A stretch of 49,561 bases of DNA from Rhodospirillaceae bacterium. Lineage in GTDB: Bacteria; Pseudomonadota; Alphaproteobacteria; UBA2966. The notes below the pieces were generated by a model. The model did no database searches and was not told the origin of the DNA. It saw only the letters and a program-made list of their open reading frames with translations. The stretch is taken from the NCBI GenBank assembly GCA_002690215.1, contig NZDS01000029.1, positions 6,522 through 56,082 of the forward strand, in the 5' to 3' direction. Made by a program: the position numbers and the translations under genes. This document shows, in pieces, positions 23,315 through 30,857 of this stretch (within the stretch, counting starts at the first letter, position 1; each line of letters starts with the position of its first letter).

Positions 23315-24156
23315 TGGCCGAGCTTGAACCCATTGTCGGGCGCTACCTCAAGCTGGAAATCGAAGGCCGGGCCCAGCGCCTCTATTTCGAGGAGGCGGGC
23401 CAGGGCATCCCCCTGGTGTGCCTGCACACCGCCGGAGCCGACGGCCGCCAGTTCCGCCACCTGATGTGCGACGACGCCGTCACCGAGCACTACCGGGTGC
23501 TGGCCTTCGATCTACCTTGGCACGGCAAATCGAACCCGCCTGTCGGCCACCAGCGCGAGGACTACGAACTCACATCGGCCGGCTACATAGCGATCATTCG
23601 GGCCTTCATCGCGGCGCTTGGGCTGGAGCGGCCGGTCGTTCTGGGCTGTTCCATCGGCGGCCGCATCGTGCTGCATCTGGCGCTCGAGTTCGCTGCCGAA
23701 TTCCGCGCCCTGATCGGCCTGGAGGCGGCGGCGGCGCAACAGCCATGGTACGACACCACCTGGCTCAACCGGCCTGACGTTCACGGCGGCGAGGTTTGCG
23801 CGGCACTAGTCTCCGGCCTCATCGCCCCCCAGGCACCCGACGAGAGCCGCCATGAGACGCTGTGGCAATACAAGGTCTCCGGCCCCGGAATTTTCAAAGG
23901 CGATCTTTACTTCTATCGCGTCGAGCCCGACCCAAGGGACCGGGTCGGTGAGATCGACACCGATGTCTGTCCGCTCTATCTGCTGACCGGCGAATACGAT
24001 TTCTCCTGCGAACCCGGTGACACCCTGGCCACAGCCGAAAGCATCGAGGGCGCCCACGTCGAGATCATGAAAAATCTGGGCCACTTCCCCATGAGTGAGC
24101 ACCCCAAGCAGTTCCGCCGCTACATCCTGCCGGTACTAGACGAAATCCGCGGCTGA
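23314..24156 (+). CDS. Alpha/beta hydrolase
   Basis: A 280-residue alpha/beta hydrolase. The oxyanion strand reads IPLVCLHTAGADGRQFRHLM, and the nucleophile elbow G-C-S-I-G-G places Ser113 as the nucleophile. A C-terminal segment, NLGHFPMSEHP, places His257 as the catalytic base. An Asp in LLTGEYDFSC is a plausible third member. Family relatives cleave C-C bonds (meta-cleavage hydrolases) or esters and lactones. It starts inside the stop of the SCP2-like gene and is 12 bases from the next CoA ligase, so it belongs to the same operon. It may release a free acid that one of the flanking ligases then activates. Confidence 0.88.
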   Translation: MAELEPIVGRYLKLEIEGRAQRLYFEEAGQGIPLVCLHTAGADGRQFRHLMCDDAVTEHYRVLAFDLPWHGKSNPPVGHQREDYELTSAGYIAIIRAFIAALGLERPVVLGCSIGGRIVLHLALEFAAEFRALIGLEAAAAQQPWYDTTWLNRPDVHGGEVCAALVSGLIAPQAPDESRHETLWQYKVSGPGIFKGDLYFYRVEPDPRDRVGEIDTDVCPLYLLTGEYDFSCEPGDTLATAESIEGAHVEIMKNLGHFPMSEHPKQFRRYILPVLDEIRG

Positions 24157-24168
24157 AGGAATTCGACC

Positions 24169-25671
24169 ATGGATATCTCAACCTGGATCGAACGCTGGGC
24201 CGCCTTCGCCCCCGAGCGCCCGGCGCTGCGCTACGCGGGCCAAGATATCTCGTACGCCTCCCTGGCCGAACGTATCGAAAATCTGGCCGGAGCGCTGGCG
24301 GGCCTCGGTGTGGAGCGCGGCGACCGGGTGGCGCAGCTCGGCTACAACAGCCCCGAGATCATCGATCTGTTGTTCGCCTGCGCCCGCCTGGGGGCCATCA
24401 TGGTACCGCTGAACTGGCGCCTGGCCGGGCCCGAAATTGCTTACATCCTCGACGATAGCGAGCCCAAGGTAGTCGTGGCCGAGCCCGATTTCATCGACCT
24501 ATTGGGGGAGTTGCGGGCGGATCGTAAGGGCATTGCCTGGATCGCCTATGAAGGTGCCGAAGACTGGCAGGACTATCGCTCGCTGCTGGCCGGCGCCGGC
24601 GCGCCGCCACGGGACGGCGACCCCGATGATGCGCTGCTGATCGTCTACACCTCCGGCACCACGGGCCGGCCCAAAGGAGCGGTGCTGGACCAGAACGCGC
24701 TATTCCACAACGCCGTCAATGGCGCCGCCGCCTTCGATCTTGGCAGCCAGGACCGCGTGCTTACGGCCATACCCATGTTTCACGTCGGCGGCCTCAACAT
24801 CCAGACCACACCGGCGCTGCATGCCGGCGCCACGGTGACGATCCTGCAGAAGTTCGATCCCGGCGAGATGCTGGCCACCATCGCCCGCGAACGCATCACG
24901 CTGGCCATCGCCGTGCCGGCCATGCTGGTGGCCTTGATCGGCCATCCCAACTGGGGCAAGACCGATCTTTCCAGCCTCAGGTGCCTGACCTCGGGCTCCT
25001 CCACCGTGCCCGACGCCCTGATCACCGCCGTGCTGGCCCGCGACGTAGCCGTCAGCCAGGTCTACGGCAGCACCGAGACGGCACCCACTGTCATCGTCGG
25101 GCTGCCCAGCAAGGATCCCGACAAAGCCGGCTCCTGCGGCCATGCGGCATTGCACTGCCAGGCCCGCATCGTCGACGACGATGGAAACGATGTGCCGGCC
25201 GGCACGGCCGGCGAGATCGTGGTGCGCGGCGCCAATATCATGCGCGAATACTGGCGCCAGCCTGAGGCCACGAGTGAGGCCTTGCGTGAGGGCTGGTTTC
25301 ACACCGGGGACATCGGCCACCGGGATGCCGACGGCGCCTTTTACGTCGACGACCGCAAGAAGGATATGATCATCTCGGGCAGCGAGAACATCTACTCGGC
25401 CGAGCTCGAATTCGTCCTGGCCGAGTGCCCGGAACTGGCCGAATCAACAGTCGTCGCCCGGCCCGACGAACGCTGGGGCGAAGTGCCGGTGGCGGTCGTT
25501 GTCAAGCGCCCGGACAGCGAGATAACGAAAGAAGGGGTCCTCGATCTCTTCGTCGACCGCTTAGCCCGCTTCAAGCACCCCAAGGATGTGATCTTCGCCA
25601 CGTCCCTGCCTCGAAACGCCATGGGCAAGGTGCTAAAGTTCGAGGTCCGCGAGATGGTGCAGAAAGGCTAA
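24169..25671 (+). CDS. Fatty-acid/aryl-CoA ligase (ANL superfamily)
   Basis: A 500-residue, complete acyl-CoA ligase. The phosphate loop YTSGTTGRPKGA lies around residues 160-171, A5 YGSTE at 299-303, the ribose-binding Asp in HTGDIGH, the hinge region DDRKKDMIISGSENIYS, and the catalytic Lys in PRNAMGKVLKFE. All canonical residues are present, unlike the divergent ligase at 21333 and the degenerate domain at 26593. An AAGGAATTCGACC sequence precedes the ATG. It forms acyl-CoA for the dehydrogenase/hydratase/BadI enzymes encoded upstream; the acid itself is unknown. Confidence 0.92.
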   Translation: MDISTWIERWAAFAPERPALRYAGQDISYASLAERIENLAGALAGLGVERGDRVAQLGYNSPEIIDLLFACARLGAIMVPLNWRLAGPEIAYILDDSEPKVVVAEPDFIDLLGELRADRKGIAWIAYEGAEDWQDYRSLLAGAGAPPRDGDPDDALLIVYTSGTTGRPKGAVLDQNALFHNAVNGAAAFDLGSQDRVLTAIPMFHVGGLNIQTTPALHAGATVTILQKFDPGEMLATIARERITLAIAVPAMLVALIGHPNWGKTDLSSLRCLTSGSSTVPDALITAVLARDVAVSQVYGSTETAPTVIVGLPSKDPDKAGSCGHAALHCQARIVDDDGNDVPAGTAGEIVVRGANIMREYWRQPEATSEALREGWFHTGDIGHRDADGAFYVDDRKKDMIISGSENIYSAELEFVLAECPELAESTVVARPDERWGEVPVAVVVKRPDSEITKEGVLDLFVDRLARFKHPKDVIFATSLPRNAMGKVLKFEVREMVQKG

Positions 25672-25676
25672 GCGCC

Positions 25677-26588
25677 TTGGACAACAAGACCAGCAACACC
25701 ATAGATTTCGCCGCCGCCCGGGAAGCCATAAGATCCTATTCGCTGAAGCGCGGCGCCGTGGCTGTGGGCATCTGCGAGGCCGAACTGGTGGAACGCATCG
25801 CGCCGCCGGGTTTCGGACCCCTGGCCATACTGCCTGGTGCGCGTTCGGTGATCTCGATCGGCGTCACCGGCTGCACGCGGGGCACTTGGAAATCCACCGC
25901 CAAGGTCATGACTTTCATCGGCAACAGCGTCGGGCCGATCTACCGCGCCTCGTTCGGACTTTCCTTCTTCATCGAGAAGACGTTTGGCTACCCCTCGATC
26001 TTCGTGCCACCGCACGTCGATCCGGAATACGGCGCTCGCGTTCCCATCCAGAGCCTCAAGCTGCATGCCGAACTGGCCGGCATCGGCGCCCGCTCGATGG
26101 CCGGCGATATCCTGCTGCATCCCGAATATGGCTTGCTCTACTACGGCTCGGTAATCACCGAGATGCCGCTGCCGACAGATCCACCGATGGCCGAGAACCC
26201 CTGCCCGGCCCCGGCCTGCGTCGAGCTCTACCGCCGCCAGGGCCGCACACCGTGTCAAAAGTTCTGTCCCGTCGACTGCCTCAGCGGCACCATCGACGAC
26301 ACCGGCGAGATCGACGAGATGGTTTGCGACATGGCGCGCTGCGCCGAGATGTGCCAGCAGTACGAAAACATGCCCAACATAATCGACGACGCGATCACGG
26401 CGGACGAGGTGCTGGACCGCGAAGAGGCTCTTTACGGCGCCGAAAGCCAGGCATTTTTTTACAAAGTCACGTCTGCCGTCGGCGCCACCCACGCCCAGTG
26501 CTTCGAATGTATGCGCGTCTGCCCGGTGGTCACCGGCGCCCCCCAGGCTGACCCCATCCGTATGGGCGAAGCGGCGCGAAAGGCATAA
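25677..26588 (+). CDS. QueG-like 4Fe-4S protein (epoxyqueuosine reductase/reductive dehalogenase-related)
   Basis: The 303-residue product starts at a TTG six bases after the ligase stop, with AAAGG upstream. No ATG is available before the conserved region. The N-terminal half matches the QueG/RdhA-type core (YSLKRGAVAVGICEAEL, PGARSVISIGV), a fold that binds cobalamin in QueG. Cysteines then cluster between residues 176 and 282: CPAPAC, CQKFCPVDC, CDMARCAEMC and CFECMRVCP, enough for two 4Fe-4S clusters. It is not a true QueG in context. Its place at the head of a corrinoid methyl-transfer cluster suggests an electron-transfer or corrinoid-dependent reductase role. No Tat signal is seen, so it is cytosolic. 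Confidence 0.78.
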   Translation: MDNKTSNTIDFAAAREAIRSYSLKRGAVAVGICEAELVERIAPPGFGPLAILPGARSVISIGVTGCTRGTWKSTAKVMTFIGNSVGPIYRASFGLSFFIEKTFGYPSIFVPPHVDPEYGARVPIQSLKLHAELAGIGARSMAGDILLHPEYGLLYYGSVITEMPLPTDPPMAENPCPAPACVELYRRQGRTPCQKFCPVDCLSGTIDDTGEIDEMVCDMARCAEMCQQYENMPNIIDDAITADEVLDREEALYGAESQAFFYKVTSAVGATHAQCFECMRVCPVVTGAPQADPIRMGEAARKA

Positions 26589-26592
26589 ATCC

Positions 26593-27834
26593 ATGCCCTA
26601 CGGTGTCAGCGAGCGCATGGTCGAGAGCTACGGCGAGGTGATCTGGGACCTCAGCTTGAATATCCAGCGCCGCCGCGGCGACGCCGTGCGCAAGCTCGAC
26701 TTTGCCGCCATCGAGGCCCAGCGCGAAGGCACGGGCCTGAGCGACGCCGAGATCGCCGGCCGCCTGGGCCTGGCACCGGAACAGGTCACCTTCATTCGCG
26801 TGATCAGCGAACGCCGGCGCTTTCGCCGCGACCAGTACCGTAAGCTCTACGCCCTGGGCGGCGGCAAGCGTTACCGCGAGGGCGAGTGGTTTGATCCCGA
26901 CCGCGATCTGACGCTAAGGCCCGAGGCCGTGCCGCTGCGCGATGCCATGACGCTGGCGCCCGAGCGCATCGCAGCCTACACGGCTGCAGGCTTGTGGGAC
27001 GGCGAGACTTTGGGATCGTTGTTGCAACGCCGAGCCGCCGAGGCGAGCGACAGCCCGGCGTTCGTAGGCGACAAGTCGCTCAGCTACGACGCACTCGCCG
27101 AGCGCGTCGCCCAAGCCGCCGGCGCCCTGGCAGCAGCCGGCCTGGGACGCGGCGAAGTCGTGGGAATTGTCAGCGACGATCCGCTCTTCGGCAATCTCGC
27201 CCTACTGGCCTGCGCCTGGTATGGCGCCGTTGCACTACCGCTCTCCCCGGCCCTCGACGGTCGCCAGCGCGCTGCCTTCCTCAGCCTGGCCCGAGCCCGC
27301 CTGGCGCTGGAGGACTATAGCGACCTGGCCGGCGGCGGGCCCTGCCCGCCGCAAGTCCCAAGAGCTCACGCCGCCGACCCCGTGGTGCTGCTAGCTAGCG
27401 GCGAATACCTGGTGCCGCACAGCCACCAGACCCTGCTGGCCGCCGCCCGCGGCCTGGCTGCCCTGGAACCGAACGGTGTGGCAGCGCCTGCCCTGCCTCA
27501 CCTGGCAACTCTGGCCCTGGCAGTGGCGCTGCAGGCCGGGGTGCCGCTGGGTGGTGACAACCTGGTTCTCGAAGAGGACAATCTGCTGCTCGATGGCCAG
27601 AGGATGCCTTTCCTTTCCTGCCCCGAAGCTCCGGCCCTGGCCTGGGGAGATCCACCGCTGGCCCCGCCAGGCGGTGAGCTGCGCAGCGACGGCGAACGCT
27701 ACATCGAAACCCGAGGCCCGGGAGTGGCGCCCGGCTATTACGATAACCCCGTAGCCAGCGCCCGCGCCTTCGACGCCGAGGGCTGGTTCAAAACACCTTT
27801 CAACGGAGATCCAGATGGCCATGACGCCGCGTGA
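26593..27834 (+). CDS. Fusion of an HTH-containing N-terminal domain with a degenerate, truncated adenylation (ANL) domain
   Basis: 413 residues. Residues 1-105 are a charged N-terminal domain with a predicted helix-turn-helix at about 49-72 (LSDAEIAGRLGLAPEQVTFIR). Residues 135-400 resemble the start of an acyl-CoA ligase (PAFVGDKSLSYDALAERVAQ, ACAWYGAVALPLSPALDG). The ATP-binding loop is gone: the aligned stretch reads VVLLASGEYLVPHSHQ. No YGxTE motif exists, and after GYYDNPVASARAFDAEGWFKT the protein stops without the ribose-binding Asp, hinge or catalytic Lys. The end overlaps the next start codon by 20 bases. It cannot be a working ligase; a ligand-sensing or scaffold role is possible. 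I recognise no named family. Confidence 0.75.
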   Translation: MPYGVSERMVESYGEVIWDLSLNIQRRRGDAVRKLDFAAIEAQREGTGLSDAEIAGRLGLAPEQVTFIRVISERRRFRRDQYRKLYALGGGKRYREGEWFDPDRDLTLRPEAVPLRDAMTLAPERIAAYTAAGLWDGETLGSLLQRRAAEASDSPAFVGDKSLSYDALAERVAQAAGALAAAGLGRGEVVGIVSDDPLFGNLALLACAWYGAVALPLSPALDGRQRAAFLSLARARLALEDYSDLAGGGPCPPQVPRAHAADPVVLLASGEYLVPHSHQTLLAAARGLAALEPNGVAAPALPHLATLALAVALQAGVPLGGDNLVLEEDNLLLDGQRMPFLSCPEAPALAWGDPPLAPPGGELRSDGERYIETRGPGVAPGYYDNPVASARAFDAEGWFKTPFNGDPDGHDAA

Positions 27835-28828
27835 ACGTTTTCTCGCCGCCCTGGACGGTCAGCCGGTCGACCGGGTGCCGGTGGCCAACCCCACCTCGAT
27901 CATCACCCGCGGCTTGCAGGAAAAGGCTGGTGTCTTTTTTCCCGAGGCCAACTACGAAGCCGAACCCATGGCCGAATTGGCGTTGGCCGGCCACACGATA
28001 TGCGGCTACGACGCCGTCAGCCCGGCCTTTGGCGCCGGTACGCACGAATCGGCGGCGCTGGGCGTGCCCACACGTTGGGGCGACCGCGACAGCCTGCCGG
28101 CCCAGGAAAAGGCCATCTGGTCGCATCCCGACGAGATCGAGATCCCCGACGATTTCCTCGATCGCCCCTCGGTCAAGTCGGTGATCGACGCCATCCGCCT
28201 GCTGAAAGACGAAGTGGGCGACCGCGTCGCCGTCATCGGCAAGGTGTTCGGCCCCTGGAGCCTGTCCTATCACACCATCGGCTTGCAGAAATTCCTCATC
28301 CAGACCATGAAGGATCCGGGTTTCGTGCATGCCGCGCTGGAGCGCCTGAAACCCATCCCCAAGATGTACGCCCAGGCCCAGATCGAGGCCGGCGCCGACG
28401 CGCTGACCTATGCCTGCCACATCACCGCCGACCTGATCCGGCCCAGCGCCGTACCCGACTACGTGTTGCCCATCCACCAGGAAATGGCGGCCGAGATCGA
28501 TTGCCCGCTGATCCTGCACTGCTGCGGCCGCACCATTGACCGCATCGAGCACTTCAACAAAAACGGCATGGCCGCTTTCCATTTCGAATCGGCCAACGAC
28601 GCCAAGGAAATGCGCGACCAGGCGGACATGGTGCTGATCGGCAACATCAACAACACCAACACCCTGGTTGCCGGTGAGCGCGAAGACGTGCGGCGTGAAG
28701 TCCACTACGCCATAGAGGCCGGCGTCGACATGATCGCCCCGGAATGCGCGGTTCCAGTTACGGCCAAGTTGGAGAACGTCATCGCGGTACGCGACAGCGT
28801 CGACGAGTATTACGACGCACTGCATTAG
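27815..28828 (+). CDS. UroD/MtaA-family cobamide methyltransferase
   Basis: The 337-residue TIM-barrel protein belongs to the uroporphyrinogen-decarboxylase superfamily branch of MtaA/MtbA/CmuA methyltransferases. It starts MTPRERFLAALDGQPVDRVPV, then IGKVFGPWSLSYHTIGLQKFLI. The zinc site of MtaA-type enzymes is present: His235 and Cys237 in LILHCCG, and a third ligand Cys311 in APECAVP. Zinc in these proteins activates a thiol or other methyl acceptor or donor. The arginines and Asp needed for heme-pathway decarboxylation are not recognisable. It lies inside the corrinoid cluster and overlaps the degenerate ligase gene, with GGAG ahead of the ATG. Role: methyl transfer to or from the corrinoid protein; substrate unknown. 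Confidence 0.87.
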   Translation: MAMTPRERFLAALDGQPVDRVPVANPTSIITRGLQEKAGVFFPEANYEAEPMAELALAGHTICGYDAVSPAFGAGTHESAALGVPTRWGDRDSLPAQEKAIWSHPDEIEIPDDFLDRPSVKSVIDAIRLLKDEVGDRVAVIGKVFGPWSLSYHTIGLQKFLIQTMKDPGFVHAALERLKPIPKMYAQAQIEAGADALTYACHITADLIRPSAVPDYVLPIHQEMAAEIDCPLILHCCGRTIDRIEHFNKNGMAAFHFESANDAKEMRDQADMVLIGNINNTNTLVAGEREDVRREVHYAIEAGVDMIAPECAVPVTAKLENVIAVRDSVDEYYDALH

Positions 28829-28839
28829 CGAGAGGCCCC

Positions 28840-29970
28840 ATGGCGGGTGACGATCACATCCTGCTGATCGGAGGCTACGGCAATCTGGGCCGCGGGATCG
28901 CCAGCCTCTTGGCACCCCGCTCCGTGGCACGGATCACCTTGGCCGGACGCAACGGCGATCGCGCGGCTGCCGCGGCCGCGGCCATCAACAAAGATTTACC
29001 GACCGGCCGCGTCGAAGCCCGCTGCCTTGATGTTAGCGATGGCGACGACCTGAAAGCGGCGCTCAAGAGCGTCGACCTGGTCGTGGTCGCCGCCGGCACG
29101 ATCGAGCACGCCGGGAAAGTGGCGGCTGCCGCGCTGGAAGCCGGCGCCGATTACTTCGACGTCCAGCTCTCCTCACTGCAAAAGCACGATGTGCTCGAAG
29201 GCCTGCGCCAGCGGATCGAAAGCGAAGGGCGCTGGTTCGTCAGCGATGGCGGCAGCCATCCGGGCCTACCTGCCGCCCTGGTCCGCCATGCCTCCACCCA
29301 CTTCGACTCCCTCGAAACCGCTCAGGTCGCGATGCTGATGCAACTCGACTGGCGATCGCTGGAATTCTCCCCGACCACGATCGAGGAATTCATCGCCGAG
29401 ATTCGCGATTACCAACCGCTCGTCCTGCAACACGGAAAGTGGCAGGCCCTGGGCTGGCGTGATTTCCGCAGATTCGCCTTCGCTGCACCGTTTGGCGAAC
29501 GCACCTGCACACCGATGTTCCTGCATGAGATGGCCCAGTTGCCATCCCTCATCCCCGATCTCCATGAGACCGGCTTGCACGTCGCCGGGTTCAATTGGTT
29601 CGTCGATTACCTGGTGCTGCCGTTCTCTCTAGCCGCCTTCAAGATCTGGCCCAAATCCCGACGCATCAAGCGTGCCCTCGGCGCACTCATGCATTGGGGT
29701 CTAAAGGCTTTTGCCAAACCGCCTTACGCCATGATCATGGTGCTCGAAGCCAACGGCCGCCGCGCTGGAAGGCCGGCGTCGCTGCGCCTCGAAATAGGCC
29801 ACGAGGACGCATACGTTTTGACCGCCGCAGCGGTAACCTCTTGCCTGCTGCAGAGACTCGACGGTAGCCTCTCCCAGCCCGGCCTCTGGTGTCAGGCCAC
29901 CGTTGTGGACACCGATCGCCTGCTGAACGACCTGCGGGACATGGGCGCCAGCGTCCGCGTCGTCAATTAA
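28840..29970 (+). CDS. Saccharopine dehydrogenase-like NAD(P)-binding protein
   Basis: A 376-residue protein whose N-terminus ILLIGGYGNLGRGIASLL is a Rossmann nucleotide-binding motif. It is followed by LAGRNGDRAAAAAAAI and DLVVVAAGTIEHAGKVAAAALEAGADYFDV, as in the saccharopine dehydrogenase NADP-binding family. The C-terminal half is different from lysine-pathway enzymes and contains a hydrophobic stretch, FNWFVDYLVLPFSLAAFKIW. GAGAGG stands before the ATG at 28840, 11 bases after the methyltransferase stop. It may oxidise or reduce a demethylated product, but this is inference. Confidence 0.82.
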   Translation: MAGDDHILLIGGYGNLGRGIASLLAPRSVARITLAGRNGDRAAAAAAAINKDLPTGRVEARCLDVSDGDDLKAALKSVDLVVVAAGTIEHAGKVAAAALEAGADYFDVQLSSLQKHDVLEGLRQRIESEGRWFVSDGGSHPGLPAALVRHASTHFDSLETAQVAMLMQLDWRSLEFSPTTIEEFIAEIRDYQPLVLQHGKWQALGWRDFRRFAFAAPFGERTCTPMFLHEMAQLPSLIPDLHETGLHVAGFNWFVDYLVLPFSLAAFKIWPKSRRIKRALGALMHWGLKAFAKPPYAMIMVLEANGRRAGRPASLRLEIGHEDAYVLTAAAVTSCLLQRLDGSLSQPGLWCQATVVDTDRLLNDLRDMGASVRVVN

Positions 29971-30028
29971 CCGAGGGATCTGTGTCGCTGCCTGACCTCC
30001 TCAGCCGCCGCCTCTCCCCCCTCTTCGT

Positions 30029-30058
30029 TTGACTCTGTCTGGCCGGCGCGGGTAGATT
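30029..30058 (+). promoter_or_regulatory. Candidate sigma-70 promoter of the corrinoid-protein operon
   Basis: TTGACT at 30029-30034 (five of six to consensus) is followed after 18 bases by TAGATT at 30053-30058 (four of six). A start site would fall near 30065, about 100 bases ahead of the corrinoid-protein ATG. The near-palindromic motif at 30065-30076 then lies right at the transcription start, a good repressor position. Confidence 0.5.
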
Positions 30059-30064
30059 TGGAGC

Positions 30065-30076
30065 CTGATATATTAG
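30065..30076. promoter_or_regulatory. Near-palindrome CTGATATATTAG, copy 1, candidate GntR/FCD operator
   Basis: The 12-mer fits the symmetric pattern CTNATATATNAG and recurs identically at 41015-41026. It stands at the expected +1 of the promoter at 30029-30058. The only regulator encoded between the two copies is the GntR/FCD protein at 37117-37800, so it is the likely binder. Confidence 0.55.
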
Positions 30077-30162
30077 TTGCGCGGAGGCGTACCGGTGGCC
30101 TGGATCGGGGGCGGGCAACCGGCTCCGTAAGGCAAAAAAAGGGCGGAAAAAGGGAGAATCCG

Positions 30163-30798
30163 ATGTCTGTTTCGGACATTTACACGGCGGTTTCGGAGTA
30201 CGACGACGAAAAGGTAACGGAGTTGGTCAACGCCGAAGTGGCAGCCGGCACCGATGTGCAGACCATCCTCAACGACGGCATGATTGCGGCGCTCGACGAG
30301 ATCGGCCGGAAATTCAGCGAGGGCACGCTCTTCGTGCCCGAGATGCTGATGGCCGCCGAAGCGGTGCAGGCCGGTTTGGAGATCATCCGGCCGCTGCTCA
30401 TCGACACCGGCGTCAAACCCGTCGGCTGCGTCGTCATCGGCACCGTCAAGGGCGATCTGCATGACATCGGCAAGAACCTGGTGGCCATGATGCTCGAAGG
30501 TGCCGGCTTCAAGATCGTCGATCTCGGTACTGACGTCGATGCCGACCAGTTCATCGACGCGGCGCATGAGAACGAGGCCGACCTGATCGCTATGTCGGGG
30601 CTGCTCACCACCTCGATGCCCGAAATGGAAAAGGCCGTGGTGGTCATCGACGAGGCCAACAGCACGCGCAACATGAACGTCAAGGTGATGGTCGGCGGGC
30701 CGCCGGTGTCGCAGGACTTCGCCGAACGCATCGGCGCCAGCGGCTACGGCATCGACGCCCCGGGCGCCGTCGATCTGGCCCGCGGCCTGGTTCAATAG
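30163..30798 (+). CDS. Corrinoid-binding protein of a methyltransferase system (MtbC/MttC-like)
   Basis: The 211-residue protein has the two-domain layout of methyltransferase corrinoid proteins. A four-helix cap domain covers about residues 1-85 (EVAAGTDVQTILNDGMIAALDEIGRKFSEG, LFVPEMLMAAEA). A Rossmann-like B12 domain follows with the signature Asp-x-His-x-x-Gly as GDLHDIGKN, where His100 is the lower cobalt ligand. MSGLLTTSMPEM and VMVGGPPVS complete the nucleotide-loop binding site. A GGGAGAATCCG sequence leads to the ATG. It shuttles a methyl group between a substrate-specific methyltransferase (candidates at 27815, 30858 and 41865) and the H4folate methyltransferase at 34122. There is no fusion to a methyltransferase, unlike CmuA. 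Confidence 0.93.
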   Translation: MSVSDIYTAVSEYDDEKVTELVNAEVAAGTDVQTILNDGMIAALDEIGRKFSEGTLFVPEMLMAAEAVQAGLEIIRPLLIDTGVKPVGCVVIGTVKGDLHDIGKNLVAMMLEGAGFKIVDLGTDVDADQFIDAAHENEADLIAMSGLLTTSMPEMEKAVVVIDEANSTRNMNVKVMVGGPPVSQDFAERIGASGYGIDAPGAVDLARGLVQ

Positions 30799-30808
30799 GC
30801 CACACGGC

Positions 30809-30836
30809 GGCCGGCAAGCTGGCCAAGCTGCCGGCC
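30809..30836 (+). other. Intercistronic hairpin after the corrinoid-protein gene
   Basis: GGCCGGCA at 30809-30816 pairs with TGCCGGCC at 30829-30836 around 12 bases. It sits 10 bases after the corrinoid-protein stop, inside the operon. It could stabilise the upstream message and so raise the amount of corrinoid protein relative to downstream enzymes. No T-run follows. Confidence 0.4.
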
Positions 30837-30857
30837 TGAATACTGGAGAAACACGAC

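Noticed and set aside
25677-26588. True reductive dehalogenase
   Set aside because: There is no Tat signal peptide and no RdhB membrane anchor gene, and the protein is much shorter than respiratory RdhA proteins.
27800-28930. 376-codon minus-strand frame
   Set aside because: It is antisense to the zinc-site methyltransferase gene and shows no domain features.
29971-30162. Cobalamin riboswitch before the corrinoid-protein gene
   Set aside because: No GCCACTG-type B12-box or other riboswitch core could be found in the 192-base leader.
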